Shown piece by piece: positions 53,088 through 64,000 of a stretch of DNA of 64,000 bases (its first letter is position 1; the number at the start of each line of letters is the position of its first letter). This DNA comes from Brugia malayi (taxonomy: Eukaryota; Nematoda; Chromadorea; Rhabditida; Onchocercidae), in contig NW_025062475.1 of assembly GCF_000002995.4 (NCBI RefSeq), positions 13,114,687 through 13,178,686 on the forward strand, given 5' to 3'. The notes under the pieces were generated by a model. The model saw nothing but the letters and a program-made list of their open reading frames with translations. It ran no database searches and was not told the origin of the DNA. The position numbers and the translations under genes are program-made.

Positions 53088-54165
53088 TCCCAAAGTTAGC
53101 TTACAGAAGATTAGGGAAGAAAATCTAATTTATTTAAGTGTAGCACTGAGAATGAGCATTGTCGACCTACCGCGAAATACCGGTTAGCCTTTCTTGAATG
53201 ATACGAAAAGTCGATCTAGATAGAATTATTTTGTATAAATTAAAATTTTCTTTTAATTCTCGCATTCCTTCTCATGTTAATATTTGATGAATGTCAATTT
53301 CCTTATATTTTCCTGTAATTCACAAATTTTTCAGACCTTTTTCTCAATTCTAATCAGACTATTCTCAATATGAAAACAATTGCCTATCATCACTTTTTGT
53401 AAATTTTCAAAAGAAAAAAAAAAAAAAAAAAAAATGAAGATCATTTAGTTAGGAACATTTAGCTGCCTTTCTTCAAAATTCAGAAAATCATCTTTTCATC
53501 CAAACGAGTAGTTAAAATTTTGCACTAAAATTAAGATATTTCGATGAATCATTCTTGTGTAAAGTTCATTTCTACCATTTTTTTTGTAGATTTTTGCATT
53601 TTCGGACATTTTAGTCAGTTCAATTTTCATTAAATTATCCCTTATTGCTTGTTATTTACTACTTAATATTTTCAATGAAAAAGATTATTCATTAGCATCA
53701 CGGTGATATTGGAATATTGCATACATATGGTACTAACCTTTTTGGTGTAAATTTTTTTTAGCTCTTGTGCTAACATTTATTCACATGAAGTCCGTTGCAT
53801 TATCATTATCAAAGGGAAGATAATGAGACGAATATGGAAGATACACAACGATATATCTGTAAGTTATATATATTTTTCCATTTTGTTAGGTGTATATATT
53901 TGGAATGATTCATCCTAGAAATGCAAAGAAATTTTCTGTATGATTGAATATAGTTTATAAAAAAAAGGTCTTTTACTTCTAATTTTCTTGAATCACTCTT
54001 GTTTTATGAAAAGTTTTTTTTTTTTTTTAACACTTCGTTATTTATAACTTTCAATGGAAATATTTTTGTGCAATTAAGAGTTTCTTTGTATTCGTTTTAT
54101 TCTGCAGTGTTAAACAGTTATTTTTATTAAACCATTTTTTTTAATAAAGAGGAAATCAGAAATCG
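53088..54165 (+). promoter_or_regulatory. Upstream region of the KLHL18-like gene
   Basis: This contains a short, less AT-rich patch (about 53140-53215, with GTCGACCTACCGCGAAATAC) and then ordinary AT-rich DNA. An acceptor-like TTCTGCAG ends near 54108 and could start a 5'UTR exon. No promoter element can be named. Confidence 0.35.
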
Positions 54166-54175
54166 TTAATTGTAG
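54166..54175 (+). other. Probable trans-splice acceptor of the KLHL18-like gene
   Basis: GTTAATTGTAG ends 11 bases before the ATG at 54187. Confidence 0.4.
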
Positions 54176-54186
54176 CGCTGCTAACA

Positions 54187-57100
54187 ATGTGTGATGAAGA
54201 TGATGATGAGGTAATGGTATTTGAATGCGGTGCTTCATTGGCTGCTAATGCATTTCCAAACTTTGAAGAAATTCGTCGTGCCGGAAAACTTTGTGATGTG
54301 ATACTTGTTGTTGGTAATGTCAGGTTTGTACAAAAGAAACCCCCATTTGTTGTTCATATAATACATATTTTCTGGTTTGTTATAGAAGTTTTTCATATTT
54401 ATAATGATTCACAATAATAGAATTAGAAATAATTTCAGATTTAGTGCTCATCGTATTGTTCTAGCTGCGACAATTCCCTATTTCCGAGCGATGTTTACAG
54501 CTGATATGGCTGAAAGTCAGCAGGAAGAGATTCATTTGAAAGGTTGACTTTTGACATATGGGTGGAATTACTGCAGTCAGTAATATTCAGTATCCAGAAA
54601 AATCTTGACCATATTATTAGCAATACCATAATATTATTCCGTTGACTTCACCTAAATCTTGATAAGCGGAGATATTACATAAAAGTTGGATTTTTGTGGC
54701 TTGCTAAATGTTTCGAAATAAGATTTCGGAGTTTCATAGAATGAACCAACATCTTTGACTTTGAAATTATTGAGAAACGTTATCCTCATTGGCATATGGA
54801 GAAAACTGATTAGATAACTAATGTAAAAAAAAGTAGGAAATAAAAGATGAAGAATACTGTTATAATTGGTATTTTTCATTCCTCTGCGATTCAATAGAGA
54901 GGCATTTTTAAGTTTCACTGTTTAGTTCTTATATAAATTAGAACTTGATAGTTTATCAGGATGCTTTATTTACCTATATTTCATTGTCTGGATTAAAATC
55001 CATACCATATATGTTGCATTTCATTTTTTTCTACTTGTTTCATGAAGATTTCGAGCCGGACACATTGGAGCAATTGATAGCTTTCTCATACACGGGAAGC
55101 ATAAGGATAACCGCTGCAAATGTGCAAAGCATGATGCATGCCGCAAATTTTTTGCAACTCAATGGAATCGTAGATGAATGCTCCAAATTTCTAAAGTGTA
55201 GGTTGCAGGCACAGAACGTCCTTGGTATACGATCCTTTGCTATGGCTCTTGGCTGTGTATCACTTGTCCTTTCGGCAGGTATCTAACTGTATGTCTCCTT
55301 TTTATTTATTCCCCTTCATTCCAAAATTACCAGAATATTTCACGTTTCTCTAGAAGTTTTTCTCGAGAAATGAGTGCGTGGCTCATTAATATTGTAAAAT
55401 AATCTTGTAAAGATGGAGAATGGATGAAAATTGTTTCTGGTAAGGACGCGATGATGAATAAAGAAAGATGAAGCGAAGAAATAGAAAAATGTATATATTT
55501 TACCATTTCAAAATTATCCTTACCTTCTGACTTCTTCAGTGTCTCGTTTTTATTCTAGAAAAAAATGATTTAGATTGTTTCCTCCACAAACATTTTCTAT
55601 CGGTATCGCAAGGTGAAGAATATTTGGCTTTATCAGTAGATGATTTGATAACAATACTGAACAGAGATGAACTGTTTGTTGAAAGTGAAGAGCAAATGTT
55701 TGATGCATGTATGCGTTGGGTCCAGCATAATCCTGAAAGGAAACAATATTTACCGAGGTAATATTTTTTGGCTAAGATTGGATGCTATTGTGGATAAATG
55801 GAAATTATTTTTATTGTTTATCAATTGCTTCATTGTAAATATCTCTCTTGTTCTGGCTTCCCTCATTTCACAACTGGATATGATTTAATTTTGAAGAAAT
55901 TGGAGAGTTCTCATCTTTGACAAAAGAATCAGTGCACTGAACTAACAAACAGCAAAGGTAGGGGTATTATAATCTTACGTTTTGAACTTATGGGATAGAA
56001 ACTTCTTGAACAATTACTTATGAACAAGAGAAGAGAAAGAGATTATTACTTGAATGCAAAAGTTAGTTACATTGATCATATATGCAAGAAAAATTCAAAA
56101 TTCTGAATTATCCAACGAAAAGTTCCTTCTTCGTATGCTCTCTGTTACTTACCATATGAGCTCATGCTTTTCATGATAGTACACTATTGAAATATATTGA
56201 CTTATCAAAATAGAATTCTGTTCATTCGTATATTTTAGAAAACACTTTCTAATTTTATTTTTCAGTTGTGAATGACTTTATATTTCCTTAGTAAATCAAT
56301 TTTCAGGGTACTTACATGCGTCAGGATGCCATTACTGAAACCTCATTTTATTACTGATAATGTAGCTTCTCATCCATTTATCCGTGAATGTCTTGATTGT
56401 CGTGATTTAATTGATGAGGCAAAAGATTATCATCTCATGCCAGAACGAAGGAAGTTCCTTAAAAAATTCAGGTGCAACTGCTTGTTCTACTTTAGAAATA
56501 TAAAAGAATAACTCAAAGTATGGTCAAGAAGATTTTGAAAAATTGTCATTTTTGTTGAACTTTTTGCCTCTTTTGATAAGTGCAAATCTTATTTATTCAA
56601 TAAAGCTTAGATTTCTTTTTTTGTTTCAAATTATGGATGGAATTAAAATTCCTTGGGAAGAAAATCTTTTTTTGTCTAGAACGAAGCAGAGATGTTGCTT
56701 TGATGTTCCCGGTTTAATCTTCGCAGTTGGTGGTTTGACGAATAGTGGTGATTCTTTGTCAACTGTTGAGGTGTATGATCCAATGACTGGTAATTGTCTT
56801 TCATTATCTTCATATCATTTATTGAACTTTCTACACTTGGACCAATTATTACCATGTTTAAAGGTAAGTGGACATCAGCACAGCCGATGAATTCAATTCG
56901 ATCACGAGTAGGTGTTGCTGTGTTAAATCGTATGCTGTATGCTATTGGTGGTTTCAATGGCCATGATCGACTTCGTACTGTTGAAGTCTTTGATCCGGAT
57001 CAGAATAAATGGGCTGAGGTTGAATTTGAAATGAAGATATACTACACATTATTTCATCTCTCCTGACATTAAGACGGATATATAAAAATGACCCAGACAA

Positions 57101-58494
57101 TGAGATTATTCTGCTAACATCTTTTAAAGCCTAATAAGATTATTTTCAAAAGATCCACTAAACTGTACTGTAATGGAATGTTAGAGTATTGTTTGCTCTC
57201 TTCAATGTAAAATTTTCACTTTTTTCTTTTTTTTTTTTACAGGTATGTTCGTTGATTAATAAACGTTCCGCGCTTGGAGCAGCTGTAGTGAATGATCGCC
57301 TTTATGTATGCGGTGGATATGATGGGATTAGTTCACTTGCATCAGTCGAAGTTTATAATCCTTGTACAAATCGATGGACTCTAACTACTGCAATGAACAA
57401 GCAAAGATCTGCTGCGGGTGTAGCTGTTATCGATAATTACATTTATGGTAAGAATTTGCTGATAAATTTATGATGATATCTTTGTGAAACTAAAAAAGAT
57501 AAATGAAGGTGTAAAAAAACTGCGTTGCAGTAATAGGTGGACACGACGGAATGTCAATATTTAACTCTGTTGAACGTCTTAATGTTGATAGTGGTGAATG
57601 GCAGATGGTAAAATCGATGAACACAAAACGATGTCGTCTAGGAGCTGCAGCTGTTCGAGGAAAAATTTATGTTTGTGGCGGGTAAACATTTATTTTTATA
57701 TCATGCATTTTTTGTTTTTTCTTTTTATATTTGCTTTCAAACAAGTGACAAGTTTTTAAATTCTGTATGGCATAGCTGTAATGCCAAATTTGGCTAAAAT
57801 TTAGCATTTCTAGATTTTGGTAAATAAGTTTCCTTTTTTTTTTTTTTTTTGCAGCTACGATGGTTGTCAATTTCTGAAAAGCGTTGAAGTATACGAACCA
57901 GAGAAGGATGAGTGGAGTCCACTGTCACCAATGCATTTAAAAAGAAGTCGAGTATCACTGGTTTCCAATTCTGGTGTTCTTTATGCTATTGCTGGGTTTG
58001 TCATTGCATTCATTCATTTTGAGAGGTGGAGTAAATGATGGGATGGATTAAAAATAAACTGTCTTAATGTTTGCTTTTATTGCTTTTTCTTTATCACGAG
58101 AGTTACGAACATAATTCTGTCAAGCTTGTAACGCTATCTCTCCATTATCGGAATGGTTGCTACACTAAATTATATAGCAGTCTTAAATAAAGTGACCAGT
58201 TCAGTGTAAGTTACAAATGTTTAATTAGATTAGAGTGTATTAACTTGAGATTTTGTCATATTCTGGTTTCATATTTCTATGATATACTTTCTTGAATTGT
58301 GGAAATTTTGCTAAGAAATTATTATGAGAAATTTGCATACAGATTATTTCAGTTATGATGGCATTTCGAATTTGAGTTCCATGGAGACGTATAATATTGA
58401 GGAGGATAGATGGACATTGACAACAAGTATGGTAGCGCATGAAGGTGGTGTTGGTATAGGTGTGATACCACTTCATCCAAGTAAAATATCATAA
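54187..58494 (+). CDS. KLHL18: BTB-BACK-Kelch protein, KLHL18-like Cul3 adaptor
   Basis: Eleven exons: 54187-54323, 54439-54542, 55048-55278, 55559-55757, 56307-56471, 56680-56789, 56864-57018, 57243-57447, 57531-57681, 57855-57995, 58353-58494. The sum is 1740 nt, 579 aa (human KLHL18 is about 574). After an acidic start ([13 protein letters not shown]) comes a BTB domain (~30-140; [34 protein letters not shown]), then BACK (~145-255; [20 protein letters not shown]) and the linker [16 protein letters not shown], very like KLHL18. Six Kelch blades follow (~285-575): [40 protein letters not shown] and AIAGYDGIS. The last has one Gly of the double glycine replaced by Ala. BTB-BACK proteins bind Cullin-3 and the Kelch propeller holds the substrate for ubiquitination. 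The substrate cannot be read from the sequence. Three introns split blade glycine codons. Confidence 0.95.
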
Positions 58495-58672
58495 CCTGTG
58501 ATTTCTGCATTTCTTGCAGGCAGCTTTGAATTATGAATCATCTTGTTCTCTTACGAATTTTATTTTTATTAATAATGGAAGATAATAACAAGCCAATTGT
58601 ATTCTTTTTTCTTTACTCTTTAGTTCATTACCATTTCTGTGTTTTTCCTATCATTTTCCAAATTTTGTTAAT

Positions 58673-58678
58673 AATAAA
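58673..58678 (+). terminator. Polyadenylation signal of the KLHL18-like gene
   Basis: AATAAA about 180 bases after the stop codon; other AT-rich variants lie nearby. Confidence 0.4.
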
Positions 58679-58995
58679 TTATTTGCATTTTTTTTCGATA
58701 GTATACATTCCTCAAGTTTATTTCTATAAATTTTATTGTTTGATTTAAATTTTCCCTTTGGAAGACTGAAAATTAGTGAGAAGGAGATAAGGTTGAAGAT
58801 CACAATGACTACTCAATTTTATTTATGCCTTTTTTGACGATATTTCCAGTACTTTTTATCATAATAAGTGATCACTGTACGTGGAACAGAATGTATAAAA
58901 AAAAAAAAAAAAAAGGAAAAAAACTTTACTAGAAACGCTGCTAATTCGATTCATAAGCTATTGGTTTTAATTTGTTTACAAGTCATTTTTGTTGT

Positions 58996-59001
58996 TTTAT
59001 T
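58996..59001 (-). terminator. Possible polyadenylation signal of the PDI gene
   Basis: Minus-strand AATAAA about 190 bases downstream of the PDI stop codon. Confidence 0.35.
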
Positions 59002-59187
59002 TTTTGAAATTTCTCAACATAACAAAGTTGACTAAGTAAATATAATAAACTAAAATTATTGGTAGCACAAGAGAATGAAGTCAGAGAGATAGGAAGAGAG
59101 GGAGGTGTGTGTGTTTCATTTGATAAAGAGAGATATGGATATCAGGAGAAGAGAGATCAATATTAATCGTATCGTAAAAATTTTAGC

Positions 59188-62100
59188 TTAAAGTTCATCC
59201 TTACTCTTAGCTTCTTCCACCTTATTCATATCTTTTAGCTGCTTCTTTCCATCATTACTTTTCTCCTTTTTCCTTTCTTTCTCTCTTTCTTTTTCATCCT
59301 TTTTCATACTATTTTCTTCATTGCTTTCCAAATTCATCGCAATAAACTTGGAGAAATTATTTGCTGTGCGTTCATCTTCCGTATGATAAATAGGCTAGAA
59401 GAAGAATAGGAAAGGAAATTTGATGTAATTTGAATGATTTTTTCAATTATTTTTTTTTTTTGGGAAATTTTTCTTAATTAAAATATTGTGGAATTTCTAC
59501 AACGCTTATTATTACTATCAAATTTATTATATTTATATTTCCATTTTATATTCTATTTTATTGATAAAGATTTGTGGGAAAGCAAAAAGAAAAGTATTAG
59601 TAAAAACTACTATCAAATTATATTTATATTACTAATTAAATTACATTTATATTCTATTGTATTGATAAAGATTTGTGGGAAAGCAAAAAGAAAAGTATTA
59701 GTAAAAGAGACAAACTTTTTTTGATCCTTTAATAAATAATGCTATAGTAGGTACATCAAGTATCGGTAATCCAAATACTTCATTATTCATTGAATTCATT
59801 TTGGCAATTGCTAGATTTTTCTTATTTTTATAAAGTTCACCAAGTTTCTCTATTTCTGGCATTGTTTTCTGGCATGCTTCACACCATGGTGCATCTGTAA
59901 CAATCATAATAATTGAATTTTTCAATGAATTGAAAAAAAAAAAAAAAAAACCATTTTAAATGAAATTCCTTTAAATTAAATTCACTTTTTGAACGTATTA
60001 AATTCCTTGAAATAAGCCATATTGTAAATATTATTGATAGGAATGAACAATTTACTGAAGCATACTGCATTTGCACATTGAGATTCGTCGTAGTAGATAA
60101 TGATGTCACATGTCACTTAGTAGTAGTGGTAGCAAACATAAGCAATTGGTTTTTGAAAAATTCAATTATTGCTATGGCTAATTGAAAACTGATGATAATT
60201 CAATCTAAGATAGAAACAGTCCTATAGCTTATTGTACTATATGCTAATTTATATTATAATTTATTTTTATCATCATTGAATTTCTTTTTCTTTAAAAAAA
60301 AAAAAAAAGAATATAAGAAATATGAAATATTTCAGCGTTGTAACCAGAGCTTTTTTTTTTTTTTTTGTAATCATAAAGTATTAAATGTTTTGTTAGAAAA
60401 TTTATGTATCATTTTTCGCTCAATATATTATTGATTGTTTGAAAACAAATCTTAATCATTATAATGTGTAATGTATGTATTGAAATATAAAAAATTGATT
60501 CAATATTTTTCGAATTTTTTTTTTTATGTTTTTACTAAGCGATATTGAACGTTGTAATGATTTTTTCTTTTTTTTTTTTTTGCGAGAAAACAAGTTTTAA
60601 ATTAGTTTTTTTTCTAAATTACTTTTTTTTTCTGCTTTGCCTTCTCTTCCAATGTTTTCTTATTTATTTATTTATTTTTTTTTTTTTCTCTCTCTTTCTC
60701 TATAAATGTTGTTTTTATTAATTTAGAAATATCAAGTAATGAAATGAAGAAAACTTACAGAAGAATACGAAGGTTGTTTTCTTTGGGTCAAATACTTGCT
60801 CTTCGAAATTTTTCCCTACTAATTCAATCACGGGTTTTTTATTCCAATCGTCAGGAATTTCTTCACTTTTCAAAAAAGGTATTGCTTTACCATCCAAACA
60901 TGATTGCACGAATGAAATTATTTCTGCTTTTGTTATCTTTAAATTTATCAGTGATATCAGTGAAAGTGGTATTAAATTCTTTTTTTTTTTTTTTTTTTAT
61001 AGAGAAATTGTACCTTCTAGATTTATGGGAAAGTGTGCGAAATGCTTCAAAATGAAATATTGGTTAATTTTGTCTGTGTAGTATTTATTACTTTTTCATT
61101 TTTAATAATGTGATCTGTTATTTTTTCACAAATTCTGTAAAACGATTATACTGATGGAACATAATGAGAAATGGAATTTTGAATTCATCCTTCATCTTCA
61201 GAAAATTCATAAGTTTGTAATTTAGAAAATAAATACTATCTTTTGAGTGAAATGCTTACTTCTTTCATTTCTGCTTTATACTTTTTGAAGTGCTTTTTAA
61301 GACCAACAAATAATACACCAGGCACATCTTCTGCTATTAAACCGAGAAATTCGATTATTTGCCAATTTTCTTCTATATCCGAATTGATATATACAAATTG
61401 CACCTAAATACCTGTTGAATAATTGGTCTAGATTTAGTCTTTCCGAATAATATATATAACATTTTTCATTGCTATAATTAGAAAGAATTTGGAATTGAAA
61501 TATTCGCTTCTTTTGTTGTTTGTGTAAATACTACGAAATTATACTTTTTTTTTTGAAACAGCAAGAAATCTAATTTAAGTTGAAGAATCACCAATGGATA
61601 GTTTTAGAAGATGTATAGACTTAAAAATGTGCTATTTAATTTTAGCTCATACTTTTTCAATATTGGACATTTTTTCATAAAAGTCTCTATATAGGATTAC
61701 TTTTTGCATAATTCTATAATGCTTAATTAATATAAAAATGATTAAACCTTATTCTCGAATTTCTCTGCAGCTTTCTTGAATTCATCCATATAATCATCAT
61801 AATCTTCGGATTCTCTTGATTCGATTAATATTGCAAATTCTGTATTTTTATTACCATCAAAAATGGACGATCCCGATTCTTTCACAAATTCAGTAACCAA
61901 ATTTTTCATCTGTAGTATAATCAATATTGAATAATTATGCATTTTATCAGTGATAATATCAAATATTGTTGGAAAATCAGTTCATCTTCTTGTGATGATG
62001 TAATTTTATTACATGCCAAATACAGTCACATTTAACCTCTTTTCTCGTTTTCTTTTCCCCTTCCCCCCCCCCCCCCCTTTTTTTTTTTTCCTACTTTTAT

Positions 62101-62324
62101 CGATAAAAATTGATTTTCTTTGTTAAATTATTTATCCTAATTTATCCTTTTTCTCCTCCTCTTTTCTCATCTCTTTCCGCACTTCTTCGTTTATACTATC
62201 GTTGATTTAAACCATTTAATAATATATATATATATATAATTGCTAATATTCTAACCTTTGTTTCAGCTATTGTTCCAAGCAAAGAAAGAAATAGAAATGA
62301 ATAAATATGAATTTCTCGCAACAT
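59188..62324 (-). CDS. Half-size protein disulfide isomerase (b'-a' only), KDEL-terminated
   Basis: Six exons: 62324-62256, 61909-61748, 61403-61260, 60936-60759, 59894-59716, 59394-59188. The sum is 939 nt, 312 aa. Exon 1 encodes a signal peptide (IHIYSFLFLSLLGTIAETK). Residues ~24-140 resemble the PDI b' domain (FVYINSDIEENWQIIEFLGL). Then come EEIPDDWNKKPVIELVGKNF and a thioredoxin a' domain (~160-265) with YAPWCEAC (Cys189, Cys192) and cis-Pro in DVPTIALF. A Lys/Glu/Arg-rich tail ends in KDEL, so it should reside in the ER lumen. Normal PDI is a-b-b'-a' (~490-510 aa) with CGHC; here a and b are missing and the active site is CEAC. The signal exon splices in phase 0 onto b', so it looks like a stable short gene rather than a truncated model. 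Likely role: oxidoreductase or reductase/chaperone in the ER. An acceptor at 62356-62365 (TCTACTACAG) lies 31 bases upstream of ATG. Confidence 0.88.
59507..59708. repeat. 101-bp direct duplication in the last PDI intron
   Basis: The stretch TTGATAAAGATTTGTGGGAA and what follows (AGCAAAAAGAAAAGTATTAG) occurs at 59561 and again at 59662. The second copy ends about 10 bases from the donor of exon 5 (59715). Confidence 0.92.
62063..62077. repeat. C15 homopolymer in PDI intron 1
   Basis: Fifteen C in a row followed by twelve T. On the transcribed (minus) strand this reads A12 then G15. It is the only long G/C homopolymer in the window. Confidence 0.95.
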
Positions 62325-62355
62325 TTCGTCCTTCCGTAAGGAGTAGAGATAATGG

Positions 62356-62365
62356 CTGTAGTAGA
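62356..62365 (-). other. Probable trans-splice acceptor of the PDI gene
   Basis: Minus-strand TCTACTACAG, 31 bases before the ATG. Confidence 0.45.
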
Positions 62366-62680
62366 TGATGATGATGATACTGATGACACTTTTGACGACA
62401 CTTTGATCCAAGTAATCGAAAAAGTGTAATATGCGTTTCTCACCATTTTTCTCTCCGTTTTACATTCTCATCATTTTCTCCAATTCTTCCACTTTTATAA
62501 CCTGTTTTAGAACGGACAAATGAGCATTTTTTTTTTTTTGCGTAAATAACTATTTTTAAGGAAGTCATTAAAATTTTACTGAATAATTATGATTATGTAT
62601 GAAAATGAATTATTATTGTTGCGAATAACTTTATGATTTATTGATTTATTACGCAAACTAAGAAATATAGTGTGGTATTA

Positions 62681-63250
62681 TAAGTTAATAGTAGTTTAAA
62701 TATCAAATAATAATTTATAAAATCATATAATCATTTCATCTTTCAAATTATTCAATACTGGAAAGTATATATTATATATTTAGGATGTAATAGATAAGTT
62801 AATAGTAGTTTAAATATCAAATAATAATTTATAAAATCATATAATCATTTCATCTTTCAAATTATTCAATACTGGAAAGTATATATTATATATTTAGGAT
62901 GTAATAGATAAGTTAATAGTAGTTTAAATATCAAATAATAATTTATAAAATCATATAATCATTTCATCTTTCAAATTATTCAATACTGGAAAGTATATAT
63001 TATATATTTAGGATGTAATAGATAAGTTAATAGTAGTTTAAATATCAAATAATAATTTATAAAATCATATAATCATTTCATCTTTCAAATTATTCAATAC
63101 TGGAAAGTATATATTATATATTTAGGATGTAATAGATAAGTTAATAGTAGTTTAAATATCAAATAATAATTTATAAAATCATATAATCATTTCATCTTTT
63201 AAATTATTCAATACTGGAAAGTATATATTATATATTTAGGATGTAATAGA
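62681..63250. repeat. 114-bp tandem repeat, five copies
   Basis: Copies start at 62681, 62795, 62909, 63023 and 63137, each with TAAGTTAATAGTAGTTTAAA and ending near TTTAGGATGTAATAGA. They are almost identical; the last has one visible C-to-T change. The array lies about 360 bases upstream of the PDI start codon. Confidence 0.97.
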
Positions 63251-64000
63251 ATGTATGGTTTCTTTTTTTTTTTTTTATTTTTTTAGAAAGAGATAGAATG
63301 AGATGATTTAAATTAATCTAATCGAAAAAAATTATTAAATAATTTATTAAAAAATATAAATGAAAAAAAAAAAATAATTTATTAAAAAAAAAAAATATAT
63401 GTGCCCCTTACATTAATAATTATTATCAATTTTGTTCACTTATTATGAACGACAAATATCATTGCATCTGTATGTTTTATATTAATTTTTTTTTTTCCTT
63501 TTTTTTTTTTTTGCTGTTATTTAAAATATAAAATAGGATGTATCATTCATTGAATTAGACAGTTATACAGCAAATTTGGTGTAATTTTTTTTTGTGATAC
63601 AAACAAACATTCAAAAATTCTAAACGAAATTAATCGATGAAAAGTGTTCAATTCATTTTCACAACGATACACTCTTTCATTCATCATCTAATGCTTCTTG
63701 AAAATATATTTCATCTTTTTCTAATCAATTTAATCTTTTTTTTTTTTTTTTTTCTTTTCATTGATTGTCAACAAAATATTTCACATCATAAAATGAAAAA
63801 AAACTTTAGAACATCAATTAGCAGTGAAAAAAAAACAAAAAAAAAGCTCAATAAATTTTTCTTTTTCTTTATGATGAAAAGAAAAAAAAAAAGAAAATTT
63901 GTTGAATGAATGTTTCTTACAGTTTAATATAATTCATAGGATTATTTTTTATCACACAATAAAACTTCATATGTACTTTTTTTTTTTTTTTTATTTTTAA
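63251..64000. other. Gene-free AT-rich end of the window
   Basis: A/T homopolymers and low-complexity DNA. The 90-codon frame at 63637-63909 is Lys/Phe-rich from A and T runs and has no recognisable domain. Confidence 0.6.

Larger units (their letters stand above)
58495..59187. other. Convergent 3' interval between the KLHL18-like and PDI genes
   Basis: About 0.7 kb holding both 3'UTRs. It includes an A18 run near 58898 and a GA/GT-rich patch at 59080-59160. No gene is seen. Confidence 0.55.

Noticed and set aside
63637..63909. 90-codon Lys/Phe-rich frame
   Set aside because: Built from A and T homopolymers; no domain and no splice structure.

Overview
The window is nuclear DNA of a very AT-rich nematode, most likely a filarial or related clade III (spirurid) worm. 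This is a judgement from gene content and style, not from a species match. The genes have many short exons, GT..TTTCAG introns and acceptor-like sites a few bases upstream of the start codons, as expected for spliced-leader trans-splicing. One lipase belongs to a family that is expanded in nematodes. Introns and intergenic DNA are full of A/T homopolymers and microsatellites. I found no bacterial, viral or transposon coding sequence.

Seven protein genes could be rebuilt exon by exon. In every case the exon phases agree and the summed length is a whole number of codons. From left to right they are: (1) 611-2611 (+), a mitochondrial RbfA-like ribosome assembly factor, 244 aa; (2) 6878-9980 (+), a secreted class 2 lipase, 326 aa, whose start codon appears to be split by an intron; (3) 14449-10362 (-), the CCT zeta chaperonin subunit, 540 aa; (4) 15535-20136 (+), an S9 prolyl-oligopeptidase-family peptidase like C. 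elegans DPF-5, 644 aa; (5) 38536-21465 (-), a GRAF-type BAR-PH-RhoGAP-SH3 protein, 25 exons and 1028 aa; (6) 54187-58494 (+), a KLHL18-like BTB-BACK-Kelch protein, 579 aa; (7) 62324-59188 (-), a half-size protein disulfide isomerase ending in KDEL, 312 aa, with a CEAC active site.

Genes alternate in strand. Convergent pairs (lipase/CCT6, DPF-5/GRAF, KLHL18/PDI) lie 0.4-1.3 kb apart stop to stop. CCT6 and DPF-5 are divergent and share a 1.1 kb upstream region. The genes do not form one pathway; they are mostly conserved housekeeping genes (mitoribosome maturation, cytosolic folding, peptide turnover, Rho signalling, Cul3 ubiquitination, ER folding) plus one secreted lipase.

The 15.6 kb between GRAF and KLHL18 has no gene I can support but many tandem repeats: CATAT, a CA composite, a 31-bp minisatellite, a 180-bp triplicate and a G-rich 26-bp minisatellite. 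Other repeats are a 406-bp pure ATT tract before the lipase and a 114-bp x5 array upstream of the PDI gene. I see no clearly new multi-gene system. The most unusual items are the split ATG, the half PDI, a GC-AG intron in GRAF, and the tendency of T homopolymers to lie on the sense strand of introns.
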